Assembly (NCBI GenBank): GCA_017626295.1
Contig: JAGAJB010000009.1
Coordinates: forward strand, 32,548 to 96,547
Direction of reading: 5' to 3'
From: Clostridia bacterium
GTDB lineage: Bacteria > Bacillota > Clostridia > Oscillospirales > Acutalibacteraceae
DNA length: 64,000 nucleotides
A program made the position numbers and the translations under genes. Positions 1 to 9,476 of this stretch are shown in pieces (position 1 is the first letter of the stretch; every line of letters starts with the position of its first letter). The notes below the pieces were generated by a model. It saw only the letters and a list, made by a program, of their open reading frames with translations, was not told the origin of the DNA and ran no database searches.

Positions 1-1
1 G

Positions 2-2158
2 AGTGCTTATGACAGCAACAAAGTTGTTACAATAATGTATATTCCTCCGTTAAAGAGTTTCTCAGTATCCAACACAAGCGCAGGCATAAGAATCAACTGT
101 GGCATCACAGAGGGTCAAAATGCAATTTACCGTTTGGATGAGGGCGAAGAGGAATGGATATATATCGGTATCGCTCCCGGTAATGAACCGCATATTTATG
201 ACCCCTATGTTGAAAGTGGTGTTGTATATACATATGCAGCGGTTAAAGTTTACGGTGACTACGTAAGTGCACCTGTTTACAGCAATACTGTTACATATCT
301 TGCAACACCTGAGTTAACAAAAGTATTGAATGTGGCTAACGGCGTTCAGGTAAGATGGAACGCAGTAGACGGAGCCAAATCTTACAACGTATACCGCAAA
401 ACTGCAACAACAGGTTGGATTCTTTTAGGAAAAACCGCAGGTGCTTCATATACTGATACCACCGCAAAAGCAGGCACAACGTATACTTACACTGCAAGAG
501 CAGTTGCAGACGGTTCAATGAGTGCTTATGAAAGCGGTCTTAGCATTAAACGCATAGCAACACCTAAATTAACAGGTGTTTCCAACAGTAATAACGGATT
601 GTATGTTAAATGGAACAAGGTTGCAGATGCTACCGAGTACAGAGTATACCGCAAGACGTTGAATTCCGGTTGGAAGTATCTTGCAACTACCAAAAACACA
701 TATTATACAGACACATCCATTAAAGATAAGTGCGGTTATTACTACGGATATACGGTAATCGCCGTAAGCGGAAATACATACAGCGGTTTTGATAACACGG
801 GTGTTATGATGCAGCGACTTTTCGCGCCCGCACTTAAATCAGCGAAGAATGTTAACGACGGAATTCAGTTCACATGGGGTGCTGTAAGCGGTGCAAGAAG
901 TTATTATGTATACCGCAAAACCGCAACAACAGGTTGGGTTCTTCTCGGCACGTCAACCACCACGACTTACCTTGATAAAACCGCACAACCCGGTGTTAAA
1001 TACACTTACACCGCAAGGGCTGTTCATAATAAATATATAAGCACTTACCAAAGCGGTATAAGTGTAACCCGCCTTACAACTCCTAAGATAACAGGGGTTT
1101 CTAACAGCAATAACGGTATATATGTAAAATGGGGCAAGGTTACAGGCGCAACGGAATACAGAGTTTACCGTAAAACATTGAATTCCGGTTGGAAGTATAT
1201 TGCTACAACAAAGAATAATTATTATACCGATACCGCTATTAAAAACAACTGCGGATATTACTACGGTTACACAATAATTGCCGTTAACGGTAAAACTTGG
1301 AGTACTTTTGATAATAACGGCGTTATGACAAAACGCCTGTTTACACCTGTTCTTAAGAGTACCGTTAATGTGGATTCGGGTATTCAGATTACCTGGGGAG
1401 CAGTAAAAGGTGCAGCAGGATACAATGTGTACCGTAAAACTGCAAATTCAGGTTGGGTGCTTATAGGAAAAGCAAGCGAAACATCTTATATTGATGAAAC
1501 CGCAGTTGCAGGCACAACATACACATACACCGTAAGAGCATATTATAACAATTATCTCAGTAATTATAATACCGCGGGCGTTAAGGGAAGATATGTTCCT
1601 GAAGCGTCTCTTGATGGAATTTTCAATAGAGCGAAAGGTGTTGAGTTATGGTTTACCCCTGTTTCTACTGCTAGTCAATACCATATTTACAGAAAGGCAG
1701 ACGGCGGCAATTGGGAAAAAATTCAGATTGTTAATAAAAATGATTTGAAGAAGAATGATAAAGGTTTGTTCTATTGCACGGATACAACACCAAAAAGCAA
1801 CACCCAATATTCATATATGGTTAGGGCATATGATAGTGGTTATATGGGTGCATTTTCTAATAGCAGAGACGTAATATATTTAGATCCCGTATCAGTTACA
1901 TCTGCCGTAGCCGGTAAAGGTAGTATAACTATTAAATGGACTTCTGCTGAATGCGATTTTTACGAGGTGCTTAGATCTGATGATAGCGGTGATTTTTCCT
2001 TCAAGGTTTTTAAAGTAGATAAAGAGAAAACAACCTATGTCGATACAGAAGTTGTTTCAGGCGTGACTTATAACTATTCTGTTGTGGCTACGGGTGGTCC
2101 TAAAGGTGCTACAGAGAGAGGAGCATGTGCTCAAGAGAAAACTTGCACTGCTAAATAA
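2..2158 (+). CDS. Fibronectin type III-like repeat protein (5' truncated by window)
   Basis: The reading frame is open from base 2 through the first ATG at 35, and the residues before that ATG resemble the ends of the internal repeats, so the gene begins upstream of the window. The visible 718 residues are about eight beta-sandwich repeats of 85-90 residues with the fibronectin III pattern (W near the start, YxVYRK in the middle, YxYTxRA near the end). Two repeat types alternate: A-type with TATTGW and B-type with LNSGWKY, in the order A-B-A-B-A, followed by two divergent repeats. No LPXTG, SLH or transmembrane anchor is visible at the C terminus. It is probably part of a secreted or surface protein whose signal peptide and catalytic or binding domain lie upstream; its function cannot be told from this part. 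Confidence 0.85.
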   Translation, partial: SAYDSNKVVTIMYIPPLKSFSVSNTSAGIRINCGITEGQNAIYRLDEGEEEWIYIGIAPGNEPHIYDPYVESGVVYTYAAVKVYGDYVSAPVYSNTVTYLATPELTKVLNVANGVQVRWNAVDGAKSYNVYRKTATTGWILLGKTAGASYTDTTAKAGTTYTYTARAVADGSMSAYESGLSIKRIATPKLTGVSNSNNGLYVKWNKVADATEYRVYRKTLNSGWKYLATTKNTYYTDTSIKDKCGYYYGYTVIAVSGNTYSGFDNTGVMMQRLFAPALKSAKNVNDGIQFTWGAVSGARSYYVYRKTATTGWVLLGTSTTTTYLDKTAQPGVKYTYTARAVHNKYISTYQSGISVTRLTTPKITGVSNSNNGIYVKWGKVTGATEYRVYRKTLNSGWKYIATTKNNYYTDTAIKNNCGYYYGYTIIAVNGKTWSTFDNNGVMTKRLFTPVLKSTVNVDSGIQITWGAVKGAAGYNVYRKTANSGWVLIGKASETSYIDETAVAGTTYTYTVRAYYNNYLSNYNTAGVKGRYVPEASLDGIFNRAKGVELWFTPVSTASQYHIYRKADGGNWEKIQIVNKNDLKKNDKGLFYCTDTTPKSNTQYSYMVRAYDSGYMGAFSNSRDVIYLDPVSVTSAVAGKGSITIKWTSAECDFYEVLRSDDSGDFSFKVFKVDKEKTTYVDTEVVSGVTYNYSVVATGGPKGATERGACAQEKTCTAK
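310..1590 (+). repeat. Alternating tandem repeats in the FN3 gene (A-B-A-B-A)
   Basis: Five consecutive repeats of about 255 bases alternate between two sequence classes, so the true unit is a roughly 510-base dimer. The A2-B2 pair (about 835-1340) is close to A1-B1 (about 310-825) even at DNA level, for example around 571-600 and 1084-1110. This points to duplication of a two-domain unit rather than of a single domain. Confidence 0.75.
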
Positions 2159-2160
2159 AC

Positions 2161-2201
2161 AATTCAGGGACGGATTAAAAATCCGTCCCTGAATTTTTTT
2201 A
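2161..2201. terminator. Bidirectional intrinsic terminator between the FN3 gene and glyA
   Basis: Perfect 15-base arms (AATTCAGGGACGGAT and its complement) with a 5-base loop are followed by a T run on the plus strand and preceded by A-rich sequence. It can end both the plus-strand FN3 gene and the minus-strand glyA, which converge here. Confidence 0.9.
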
Positions 2202-2204
2202 TTT

Positions 2205-3461
2205 TTATGAATTATAAAGCGGATATTTGTCACAGATTTTTGAAACACGCTCTCTTATAAGGTCTGCGCTGTTGTCAAAATCAGTTGCGGCAAGTTTAAT
2301 GAACTCTGCAATGTCAGCCATATCCTGTGCCTCGAAACCTCTGGTGGTAACTGCGGCAGTACCGATTCTTACACCGCTTGTAACAAAGGGTTTTTCGGGG
2401 TCTTTGGGAATAGCGTTTTTGTTTACTGTGATGTAAACTTCGTCAAGGCGTCTTTCAAGTTCTTTACCTGTAATGCCGAGGCTTCTCAGGTCGAGAAGAA
2501 GAAGGTGGTTATCAGAACCGCCGGAAACCATATCAACACCCTGTGCAGCCAAACCGTTTTCAAGTGCTTTACAGTTGGAAATAACTTTATTTGAGTATTC
2601 TTTGAATTCGGGTTTAAGTGCTTCGCCGAAGCAGATAGCCTTAGCGGCAATTATATGCATAAGGGGACCGCCCTGGATACCGGGGAAAATAGCCTTGTTG
2701 ACTTTCTTGGCGATTTCTTCGTCATTTGTAAGGATAAGACCGCCACGGGGACCGCGCAAAGTTTTATGTGTAGTTGATGTTACAACGTGTGCGTAGGGGA
2801 TGGGTGATGGATGTTTGTCTGCGGCAACAAGGCCTGCAATGTGAGCCATATCCACCATAAAGAGTGCGCCTACTGAGTCGGCAACTTCGCGGATTCTTTT
2901 GAAATCGATAGTTCTGGGATATGCGGAAGCACCTGCAACGATAAGTTTAGGTTTGCATTCTTTTGCCTTTTTCTCAAGTTCATCGTAATCAAGGAAACCG
3001 TTGTCATCAACGCCGTAACTCTCAAAATTAAAGTATGAACCGCTTACGTTTACGGGTGAACCGTGTGTAAGGTGGCCGCCGTCTGCAAGGCTCATACCGA
3101 GAACGGTATCACCGGGCTGAAGAAGTGCAAAATATACGGCAAAGTTGGCCTGTGAGCCTGAATGGGGCTGAACGTTTGCGAACTCGCAACCAAAAAGTTT
3201 TTTTGCACGTTCAATAGCAAGGCTTTCTGCAATATCTACGTATTCGCAACCGCCGTAATATCTGCGTGAAGGATAACCCTCTGCATATTTGTTTGTGAGT
3301 ATACTGCCGCTTGCAGCCATAACTGCTGCGGAAGTGTAGTTTTCACTTGCAATAAGTTCAATGTTTCTGCTCTGGCGAACCTGTTCTTTCTGAAATGCTT
3401 CAAAAAGTTCGCTGTCTGCACTTTGGAGAAGTTCAAAATCCTTTTCGAGATAGGAATTCAT
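2205..3461 (-). CDS. glyA: Serine hydroxymethyltransferase
   Basis: Cytosolic PLP enzyme that interconverts serine and glycine with transfer of a one-carbon unit to tetrahydrofolate. It has 418 residues, the normal family length. The PLP lysine is Lys233 in [10 protein letters not shown], and the glycine-rich GPRGG and PGIQGG motifs follow. The start is fixed by a clear AGGAGG ribosome binding site 7 bases upstream. It is monocistronic, converging on the FN3 gene and diverging from nadA across a 232-base gap. I saw no glycine riboswitch in that gap. The two-carbon and one-carbon flow links functionally to the L-serine dehydratase elsewhere in the window. Confidence 0.97.
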   Translation of the reverse strand: MNSYLEKDFELLQSADSELFEAFQKEQVRQSRNIELIASENYTSAAVMAASGSILTNKYAEGYPSRRYYGGCEYVDIAESLAIERAKKLFGCEFANVQPHSGSQANFAVYFALLQPGDTVLGMSLADGGHLTHGSPVNVSGSYFNFESYGVDDNGFLDYDELEKKAKECKPKLIVAGASAYPRTIDFKRIREVADSVGALFMVDMAHIAGLVAADKHPSPIPYAHVVTSTTHKTLRGPRGGLILTNDEEIAKKVNKAIFPGIQGGPLMHIIAAKAICFGEALKPEFKEYSNKVISNCKALENGLAAQGVDMVSGGSDNHLLLLDLRSLGITGKELERRLDEVYITVNKNAIPKDPEKPFVTSGVRIGTAAVTTRGFEAQDMADIAEFIKLAATDFDNSADLIRERVSKICDKYPLYNS

Positions 3462-3622
3462 AATAAAACCTCCTGAAATTTAATGAAGATATATCGTGAT
3501 TATAATACAATAAAAAATCTTTTATTTCAACAAAAAGAGGGAAGTTAAATATTTAACACAGAAAGTTTGGAACTTTTAACATAAATAATATATTTGTTCC
3601 ATTTATTTTTGAATTTTTTATA

Positions 3623-3650
3623 TTGCTAATCAGCAAAATAGTGTTATAAT
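3623..3650 (+). promoter_or_regulatory. Probable sigma-A promoter of nadABC
   Basis: TTGCTA at 3623-3628 and TATAAT at 3645-3650 are separated by 16 bases, about 45 bases before the nadA start. The 10-mer GTGTTATAAT occurs at 3641-3650 and again at 3667-3676, so the -10 region is directly repeated. A regulator site, for example for a NiaR-type niacin repressor, could lie here, but I cannot recognise a definite operator. Confidence 0.55.
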
Positions 3651-3693
3651 TACTATGTGTGATAGTGTGTTATAATAAAACAAAGGTGATTTT

Positions 3694-4611
3694 ATGAATA
3701 TAACTGAACTCAAAAATAAAATAATCGAAGCAAAGAAAGAAACAGGCACGGTTGTGCTTGCCCACACATATCAGGACCCTGATATAATAGATATTGCGGA
3801 TATTACAGGCGACAGTTTTTTCTTAAGTAAAAAAGCCGCTGAAATAAAAGCAAAAAGAGTGGTTATGTGCGGTGTTCGTTTTATGGGCGAAAGTGTTAAG
3901 ATTCTTTCCCCCGAAACCGAAACTATTCTTCCCGTACCCTCTGCTACCTGTCCTATGGCGGAGCAGATTTTACCAGAAAGAGTCCGTAAATTTAAAGAGG
4001 AAAATCCCGAAACAGAGGTTGTTGCATATATTAACACCACCGCAGCCTTAAAGGCGGAGTGCGATGTGTGTGTTACAAGTTCTTCTGCTGTAAAGATTGT
4101 AGATAAAATTGAGGCTGATGATATTCTTTTTATTCCCGATCAGCATCTTGGTTCTTTTGTAAAAGAAAAGTTACCTCATAAAAATATCATTTTGTGGGAC
4201 GGTTATTGTCCCGTTCACGCGCAACTTACCGCTGAAGATGTTTTAGAGTGTAAAAAGGAACATCCAGATGCAGTTTTTGCCGTTCATCCCGAATCACCTG
4301 CGGAGGTTGTGGCGCTTGCAGATATGGTGGGTGCAACAAGTGAAATTATAAATTACGCGAAAGCACAAAAAGGCAAAGTTATTATAGGTACGGAGCGCGG
4401 AGTAGTAGATTACCTTGCACTTCACGAGGAAAACGGCGAGCGTTTTATCCAACTTGCACCCGAAAAACTTTGCTGTGAAGATATGAAAAAAATATCTCTC
4501 GAAGATGTTTATAAAGCCATTATAGGCGAGGGTGGGGAGAAAATCGAACTTCCCGAAAAATTGAGAAAGAAAGCTCTTGTGAGCATAAATCGTATGTTGG
4601 AATTGGGGTAA
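3694..4611 (+). CDS. nadA: Quinolinate synthase (first copy, nadABC operon)
   Basis: Condenses iminoaspartate (from NadB) with dihydroxyacetone phosphate to quinolinate, using a [4Fe-4S] cluster. It has 305 residues. The three expected cluster cysteines are Cys86 (ATCPMAEQ), Cys172 (GYCPVHA) and Cys260/261 (KLCCEDMK), and the substrate motifs VAYINTTA and DVCVTSSSAV are present. The ribosome binding site AAAGGTGA precedes the ATG. nadB starts 4 bases after its stop and nadC overlaps nadB, so this is a compact nadA-nadB-nadC operon. A second, gap-free, equal-length NadA is encoded at 50696-51613. Confidence 0.97.
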   Translation: MNITELKNKIIEAKKETGTVVLAHTYQDPDIIDIADITGDSFFLSKKAAEIKAKRVVMCGVRFMGESVKILSPETETILPVPSATCPMAEQILPERVRKFKEENPETEVVAYINTTAALKAECDVCVTSSSAVKIVDKIEADDILFIPDQHLGSFVKEKLPHKNIILWDGYCPVHAQLTAEDVLECKKEHPDAVFAVHPESPAEVVALADMVGATSEIINYAKAQKGKVIIGTERGVVDYLALHEENGERFIQLAPEKLCCEDMKKISLEDVYKAIIGEGGEKIELPEKLRKKALVSINRMLELG

Positions 4612-4615
4612 TAAA

Positions 4616-6088
4616 ATGAACCTTTCCGAATTAAAAAGACAATATAGTGTTGTTATTGTAGGCAGTGGGATTGCAGGTCTTTATGCTGCACTTAATTTTC
4701 CCGAAGATGTTGATATTTTGATGCTATCTAAAAAAGAACGGCATCAATCCAACAGTTCTCTGGCGCAAGGAGGTGTGGCTTGTGTTCTTGACCTTGAAAA
4801 TGACAGTTACGAACTTCACATTGAAGATACGCTTATTGCAGGCGGCAGAGCGAATGATTTTGATGCGGTAACTCAACTTGTTGAAGAAGGTCCCGGGGAT
4901 GTTCTCAGAACAATTGATTACGGTGTCGAGTATGACCGTGATGAAAACGGCGAACTCGTAAAGACCCTTGAAGGCGGTCATTGCCGAAGAAGAATACTTC
5001 ACCACAAAGACACTTCCGGTAAAGAAATGGTGGATAAACTCGTTCTTGCTGTAGAAAAACTTCCTAATGTTACCATTGCCGACGAAACTATGGTTACATC
5101 AATGAGCCGTATAAAGAACGGCTTCAAGATGGAAATTATGAGTGGCTCGGAGTTTAAAACAGTTTATGCAGATTTCTGCCTTCTTGCCTCGGGCGGAATC
5201 GGCAGAGTATATAAATATACTACTAATCCGTCAGTTGCAACAGGTGACGGCATACGCCTTGCCTACGAAATGGGTGCAAGCATAAAAAATCTCAGTTATG
5301 TTCAGTTCCACCCCACAGCGTTCAACGGTGCAAACCGTGAACAGTTCCTTATAAGCGAGGCTGTAAGGGGCGAGGGTGCATATCTTTTAAACTGCAACAA
5401 AGAGCGTTTTATGGACAGATACGACGAACGCCTTGAATTAGCCCCCCGAGACGTAGTTTCCCGTTCCATTATTATGGAATCACGGCGATTAGGCAGTAAT
5501 AATTTCTATCTCGATATTCGATATAAGGGCGAGGAATTTATAAAAAACAGATTCCCCGGTATTTATGCGGGATGTCTTAAACAGGGCGTTGACATTTCAA
5601 AGGATTTAATTCCTGTTTTCCCTTGTCAGCATTATCTTATGGGCGGTATTGAAGTTGACCTTAACGCAAGGACAACTCTTCCCAGGCTTTATGCGGCAGG
5701 AGAGTGTTCCTGTACAGGTGTTCACGGCAGAAACCGACTTGCCAGCAACTCGCTTCTTGAGGCACTCGTTTTCGGAAGAAAGGCAGCGGAAGATATTACA
5801 AAATGCATAAGAGCAGGTTTCTTTAAGGCAAGTGTTCCCGAAGATGAAAAAGAGCCCGACAGAAACGGCGCACCGCTTCCGAAAGGAACAAGAACTGAAA
5901 TTCGTGATATTTTACAGAGGGCATACTTTGTTATCCCCGATGAAGGTGCTATACATCAAGGTAAAAAACGAATTGAAAATATACTTAACAGACTTAAAAA
6001 CGGCAAATTTGCCGTGACGGCAGACTATTGCGAGGCATTATCGCTTGCAACGGTTGCTTATATAATACTCAAGGAGGTAGACAGATGA
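4616..6088 (+). CDS. nadB: L-aspartate oxidase
   Basis: FAD enzyme that oxidises L-aspartate to iminoaspartate, the substrate of NadA. It has 490 residues. The N-terminal FAD fold has VVIVGSGIAGLYAAL at about residues 11-25. The active-site region reads SSLAQGGVA, followed later by FHPTAF, and LASGGIGRVY and GRNRLASNSLLEALVFG mark the succinate dehydrogenase/fumarate reductase flavoprotein fold. The C-terminal helical domain is shorter than in E. coli NadB, as in many Clostridia. The stop codon overlaps the nadC start (ATGA at 6085-6088), consistent with translational coupling. Confidence 0.96.
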   Translation: MNLSELKRQYSVVIVGSGIAGLYAALNFPEDVDILMLSKKERHQSNSSLAQGGVACVLDLENDSYELHIEDTLIAGGRANDFDAVTQLVEEGPGDVLRTIDYGVEYDRDENGELVKTLEGGHCRRRILHHKDTSGKEMVDKLVLAVEKLPNVTIADETMVTSMSRIKNGFKMEIMSGSEFKTVYADFCLLASGGIGRVYKYTTNPSVATGDGIRLAYEMGASIKNLSYVQFHPTAFNGANREQFLISEAVRGEGAYLLNCNKERFMDRYDERLELAPRDVVSRSIIMESRRLGSNNFYLDIRYKGEEFIKNRFPGIYAGCLKQGVDISKDLIPVFPCQHYLMGGIEVDLNARTTLPRLYAAGECSCTGVHGRNRLASNSLLEALVFGRKAAEDITKCIRAGFFKASVPEDEKEPDRNGAPLPKGTRTEIRDILQRAYFVIPDEGAIHQGKKRIENILNRLKNGKFAVTADYCEALSLATVAYIILKEVDR

Positions 6089-6921
6089 TTTTGCCCCAAT
6101 TTTACGTAGACGATTTAATAAAAAATGCAATTAAAGAAGATATTAACTATATTGACGTAGCCACAGATTATCTTCTTGACGAAAACGAAGAGAGCGAAGC
6201 AATATTTGTTGCAAAGGCAGACGGTGTGCTTTGCGGTATCGACGTTGCAATGCGTGTATTCCGCCTTCTTGATGACAGTTTCACCTGTGTTCTTCATAAA
6301 AAAGACGGTGACGAGATTAAAAACGGCGAACTTATTGCAGAACTTAAAGGTAAAACGGTAAGGCTTTTAAAAGGCGAAAGAACGGCTTTAAACCTTATTC
6401 AGCATATGAGTGGTATTGCTACAATTACAAAGGAATGTGTAAAAGAAACCGTTGGTACTAACGCAACAATTGCAGATACCAGAAAGACACTTCCCGGACT
6501 TCGTTCTTTACAGAAATATGCCGTAACTTGTGGTGGCGGAAGAAATCACCGTTACAATCTTTCCGACTGTGCAATGCTTAAGGACAACCATATAGATGCA
6601 AAGGGAGGCATAACCCCTGCGGTTAAAGCACTCCGTGAAAAAATCGGTCATACCGTAAAAATCGAAGTTGAAACAAGAACCCTTGATGAAGTTAAAGAAG
6701 CGCTCACTGCGGGTGCGGATATTATAATGCTCGACAATATGTCTAACGAAACAATGGCAGAGGCGGTAAAAATCGTTGACGGTAAGGCGTTGCTTGAAGC
6801 ATCGGGAAATCTTACAAAAGAAAGACTTCGCAGTGTGGCAGAGTTAGGCGTGGATATTCTTTCAATAGGCGCGCTCACCCATTCCGTAACTGCTTTCGAT
6901 ATTTCAATGAGAATGAAATAA
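6085..6921 (+). CDS. nadC: Nicotinate-nucleotide pyrophosphorylase (carboxylating)
   Basis: Quinolinate phosphoribosyltransferase; it converts quinolinate and PRPP to nicotinate mononucleotide and finishes the pathway begun by nadA and nadB. The start at 6085 is chosen because AAGGAGG lies 8 bases upstream and the ATG overlaps the nadB stop; a longer frame from 6028 would run through nadB sequence. It has 278 residues, the usual length. Family motifs seen are GERTALNLIQHMSGIAT, the ADTRKTLPGLR loop, GGGRNHRYNLSD, KDNHI, and the EVETRTLDE and IMLDNM strands of the barrel. Confidence 0.97.
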   Translation: MILPQFYVDDLIKNAIKEDINYIDVATDYLLDENEESEAIFVAKADGVLCGIDVAMRVFRLLDDSFTCVLHKKDGDEIKNGELIAELKGKTVRLLKGERTALNLIQHMSGIATITKECVKETVGTNATIADTRKTLPGLRSLQKYAVTCGGGRNHRYNLSDCAMLKDNHIDAKGGITPAVKALREKIGHTVKIEVETRTLDEVKEALTAGADIIMLDNMSNETMAEAVKIVDGKALLEASGNLTKERLRSVAELGVDILSIGALTHSVTAFDISMRMK

Positions 6922-6990
6922 TTGTAGATTTTTAAATATGGATATGATATACTGATTTTCAGGTGTATATATGTATTTCGGAGGGGCATT

Positions 6991-9420
6991 ATGAAAGACA
7001 AACTTATAAAGTTCTTTAAACGATCATCGATTTTTAAGTGGTTTAAGTTTACATTACCAAAACTCAGATACACCCACTATTTCAAAAAACTTAAAATTGA
7101 TGAAAAAGCAATTCTTTTAGAATCTCAGCACGGAACAGAGTTCAGCGGTAATATGTTCTACTTAATAAAAGAACTTGCCACTAACGAAGAGTATAAATCA
7201 TATAAGGTTTATGTCAGTTGCCGTGTGGGTAATAAAGCAAAAGTTGAAATAATTTTTGAAAAATACGGCATTGAGAATGTCACACCCGTTGTATTGTCAA
7301 CATTTAAGTATATGAAATTGTTGGCTTCTGCAAAGTACCTTTTCAATGACAATACATTTTTGCCTTTTTATCTTAAAAAACCCGGACAAGTTTACCTTAA
7401 CACCTGGCACGGAACACCCCTTAAAACTTTAGGTAAGGGTATTCGCAACGCCATGCACGGCATAGGTAATGCTCAGAAGAACTTTATAGCAGCCGACTAT
7501 CTTCTTTATCCCAATACATACACTATGGAGCATATGATAGAGGACTATATGCTTGAAAATGTTGCTTTGGGTAAAGCGGTTCTTGCAGGTTATCCCAGAA
7601 ATACTGCCTTTTTTAATAAAGAGAGAGGCAGAGAAATTCTTGAAGAACTTGAAATTCAGGATAAAAAAGTTTACGCATATATGCCTACTTGGCGCGGTTC
7701 GGTAGGCAATATTGATGCTAAAGCCAACGCATATTTCCAATATTATCTTTACGAACTTGATAAAATCCTTTCGGATGACGAAATTGTTTACCTTAATCTT
7801 CATCCCATTGCAAAAAAAGACGTAGATTTTACAACATTCAAACACATTCGCAATTTCCCAAGCGATTACGAAACTTATGATTTCCTTAACTGTGCCGAGT
7901 GTCTTGTAACAGACTATTCAAGCGTTTTCTATGATTACGCAGTTACAGGTAAGAAGATTATTCTCTTCACATTCGATGAAGAAGATTATTTTGCAGACCG
8001 CGGTGTTTACAAACCTCTTTCTGCATTGCCCTTTACAAACGTTAAGACCGTAGAAGATTTGCTTAAAGAAATGCGTACACCAAAGAATTACGACGATAAA
8101 GCATTTCTTGAAGAATACTGCACTTACGACTGCCCCGAAGCAGCCAAGGCATTGTTGGATTTCACAATTCTCGGCAAAAAGACCGACCTTGTTAAAGAAG
8201 TTGAAATTGCTAAAAACGGCAAGAAAAATATTCTTCTTTATCTCGGTAATCTTGACCAGAACGGTATTACAACTTCCGGTGTAAACCTTCTTAATAACCT
8301 TGACCCCACAGAGTACAACTATTATGTTTCATTCCCCGCAGAACGCGGTAAACTTCATCAGGATACAATCGCAAACTTACCCGAGGGTGTTAACTATATT
8401 CCTGTTCAGGGCGTATTTAACCTCAGTTTCCTTAAAAAGAAAATGTGGATGCGCTTTAACAGAAGAAAATTCCCCTTTGCACCTATGATGGCACTTATGA
8501 AAAAAGAGTGGCAGTACGAAATTCAGAGAATTTACGGCGGCGCACCCTTTGACAGCGCAATTCAGTTTAACGGCTATGAAACAAAGATGATTCTCTTGTT
8601 CTCTCAGTTTAAATGCAATAACGGTATCTATGTTCACAGCGATATGGTTAAGGAAAGAGAACTTAAAGGAAATCAGAGAAAATCCGTTCTCAGTTATGCT
8701 TATAAAACATACGATAACGTTGCACTTGTTACGGAAGATATTGTTGACTCCACCGCATCTTTCGTAAGAAAAACAGACAACTTTAAAATCGCTCACAATA
8801 TTATTGCATACGATGAAATCGTAAGAAAAGGTAACGGCGAAATCGAATTTGATGAGGGCGTTACACAGAGCAATAAAGATATTGAAGAGTTAAAAGATAT
8901 TCTTGACAGCGATGCAAAAGTTCTTATAAGTGTTGGCAGATTTTCACCCGAAAAAGACCATAAACGTATGATAAATGCGTTTAATAACGTCTGGCAGGAG
9001 AATAAAAACACATACTTTATCATTATCGGCGGCATTCAGCGTGACGGTATTTATGATGAACTTTGTGAATACGTAAAAACACTTCCATGCGGAGAAAATG
9101 TTATCCTTATCCTTTCAATGACAAACCCCTTGCCCATAGTTAAAAAATGCGACGGCTTTATCCTTGCATCACATTACGAGGGCTTCGGTCTTGTTCTTGT
9201 TGAAGCGGATATTCTCGGCTTACCTGTTGTTTCAACTGATATAACAGGTCCCAGAACGTTTATGAAAAAGAATAATGGTACTCTTGTTGAAAATACACAG
9301 GCAGGCGTTGAAAAAGGTTTCAGACTTCTTATTGAAGGCAAAGTGCCCATGCTCACAACCGACTATCAGGAATATAACAGACAGGCGATAGCGGAGTTCA
9401 AAGCAATAATAGAAAAATGA
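6991..9420 (+). CDS. Fused TagF-type glycerophosphotransferase and GT4 glycosyltransferase
   Basis: 809 residues with two catalytic regions. Residues about 60-390 match the CDP-glycerol:poly(glycerophosphate) transferase fold (TagF/TarF type): VYLNTWHGTPLKTLG, YMPTWRG, LHPIAKK, and VTDYSSVFYDYAVTGKKIILF. Residues about 410-805 are a GT-B glycosyltransferase of family GT4: SVGRFSPEKDHKRMI and the EX7E-like motif in SHYEGFGLVLVEAD. There is no signal peptide; it would act on the cytoplasmic face, building a wall teichoic-acid-like or other phosphopolyol polymer and adding a sugar. The ribosome binding site is GGAGG. It is a single-gene unit after nadC with its own terminator. The exact acceptor is unknown. 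Confidence 0.85.
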   Translation: MKDKLIKFFKRSSIFKWFKFTLPKLRYTHYFKKLKIDEKAILLESQHGTEFSGNMFYLIKELATNEEYKSYKVYVSCRVGNKAKVEIIFEKYGIENVTPVVLSTFKYMKLLASAKYLFNDNTFLPFYLKKPGQVYLNTWHGTPLKTLGKGIRNAMHGIGNAQKNFIAADYLLYPNTYTMEHMIEDYMLENVALGKAVLAGYPRNTAFFNKERGREILEELEIQDKKVYAYMPTWRGSVGNIDAKANAYFQYYLYELDKILSDDEIVYLNLHPIAKKDVDFTTFKHIRNFPSDYETYDFLNCAECLVTDYSSVFYDYAVTGKKIILFTFDEEDYFADRGVYKPLSALPFTNVKTVEDLLKEMRTPKNYDDKAFLEEYCTYDCPEAAKALLDFTILGKKTDLVKEVEIAKNGKKNILLYLGNLDQNGITTSGVNLLNNLDPTEYNYYVSFPAERGKLHQDTIANLPEGVNYIPVQGVFNLSFLKKKMWMRFNRRKFPFAPMMALMKKEWQYEIQRIYGGAPFDSAIQFNGYETKMILLFSQFKCNNGIYVHSDMVKERELKGNQRKSVLSYAYKTYDNVALVTEDIVDSTASFVRKTDNFKIAHNIIAYDEIVRKGNGEIEFDEGVTQSNKDIEELKDILDSDAKVLISVGRFSPEKDHKRMINAFNNVWQENKNTYFIIIGGIQRDGIYDELCEYVKTLPCGENVILILSMTNPLPIVKKCDGFILASHYEGFGLVLVEADILGLPVVSTDITGPRTFMKKNNGTLVENTQAGVEKGFRLLIEGKVPMLTTDYQEYNRQAIAEFKAIIEK

Positions 9421-9427
9421 TAAAAGA

Positions 9428-9459
9428 AAAAATCTCTCGCACTCCGCGAGAGATTTTTT
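9428..9459. terminator. Bidirectional terminator
   Basis: AAAAATCTCTCGC and GCGAGAGATTTTTT arms enclose a 5-base loop between two convergent genes; both strands end in a T run. Confidence 0.88.
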
Positions 9460-9476
9460 GTGTCTGAAGTAAGAAT

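Noticed and set aside
310..1590. Regular DNA repeats as a CRISPR array
   Set aside because: Repeats are about 255 bases, in frame and encode protein domains; no short repeat-spacer structure exists.
3462..3622. Glycine riboswitch upstream of glyA
   Set aside because: No conserved aptamer helices are visible in the short A/T-rich gap.
3641..3676. Two GTGTTATAAT copies upstream of nadA as a NiaR operator
   Set aside because: They are direct repeats, not the dyad expected for such a repressor, and one coincides with the -10 box; kept only as a remark under the promoter.
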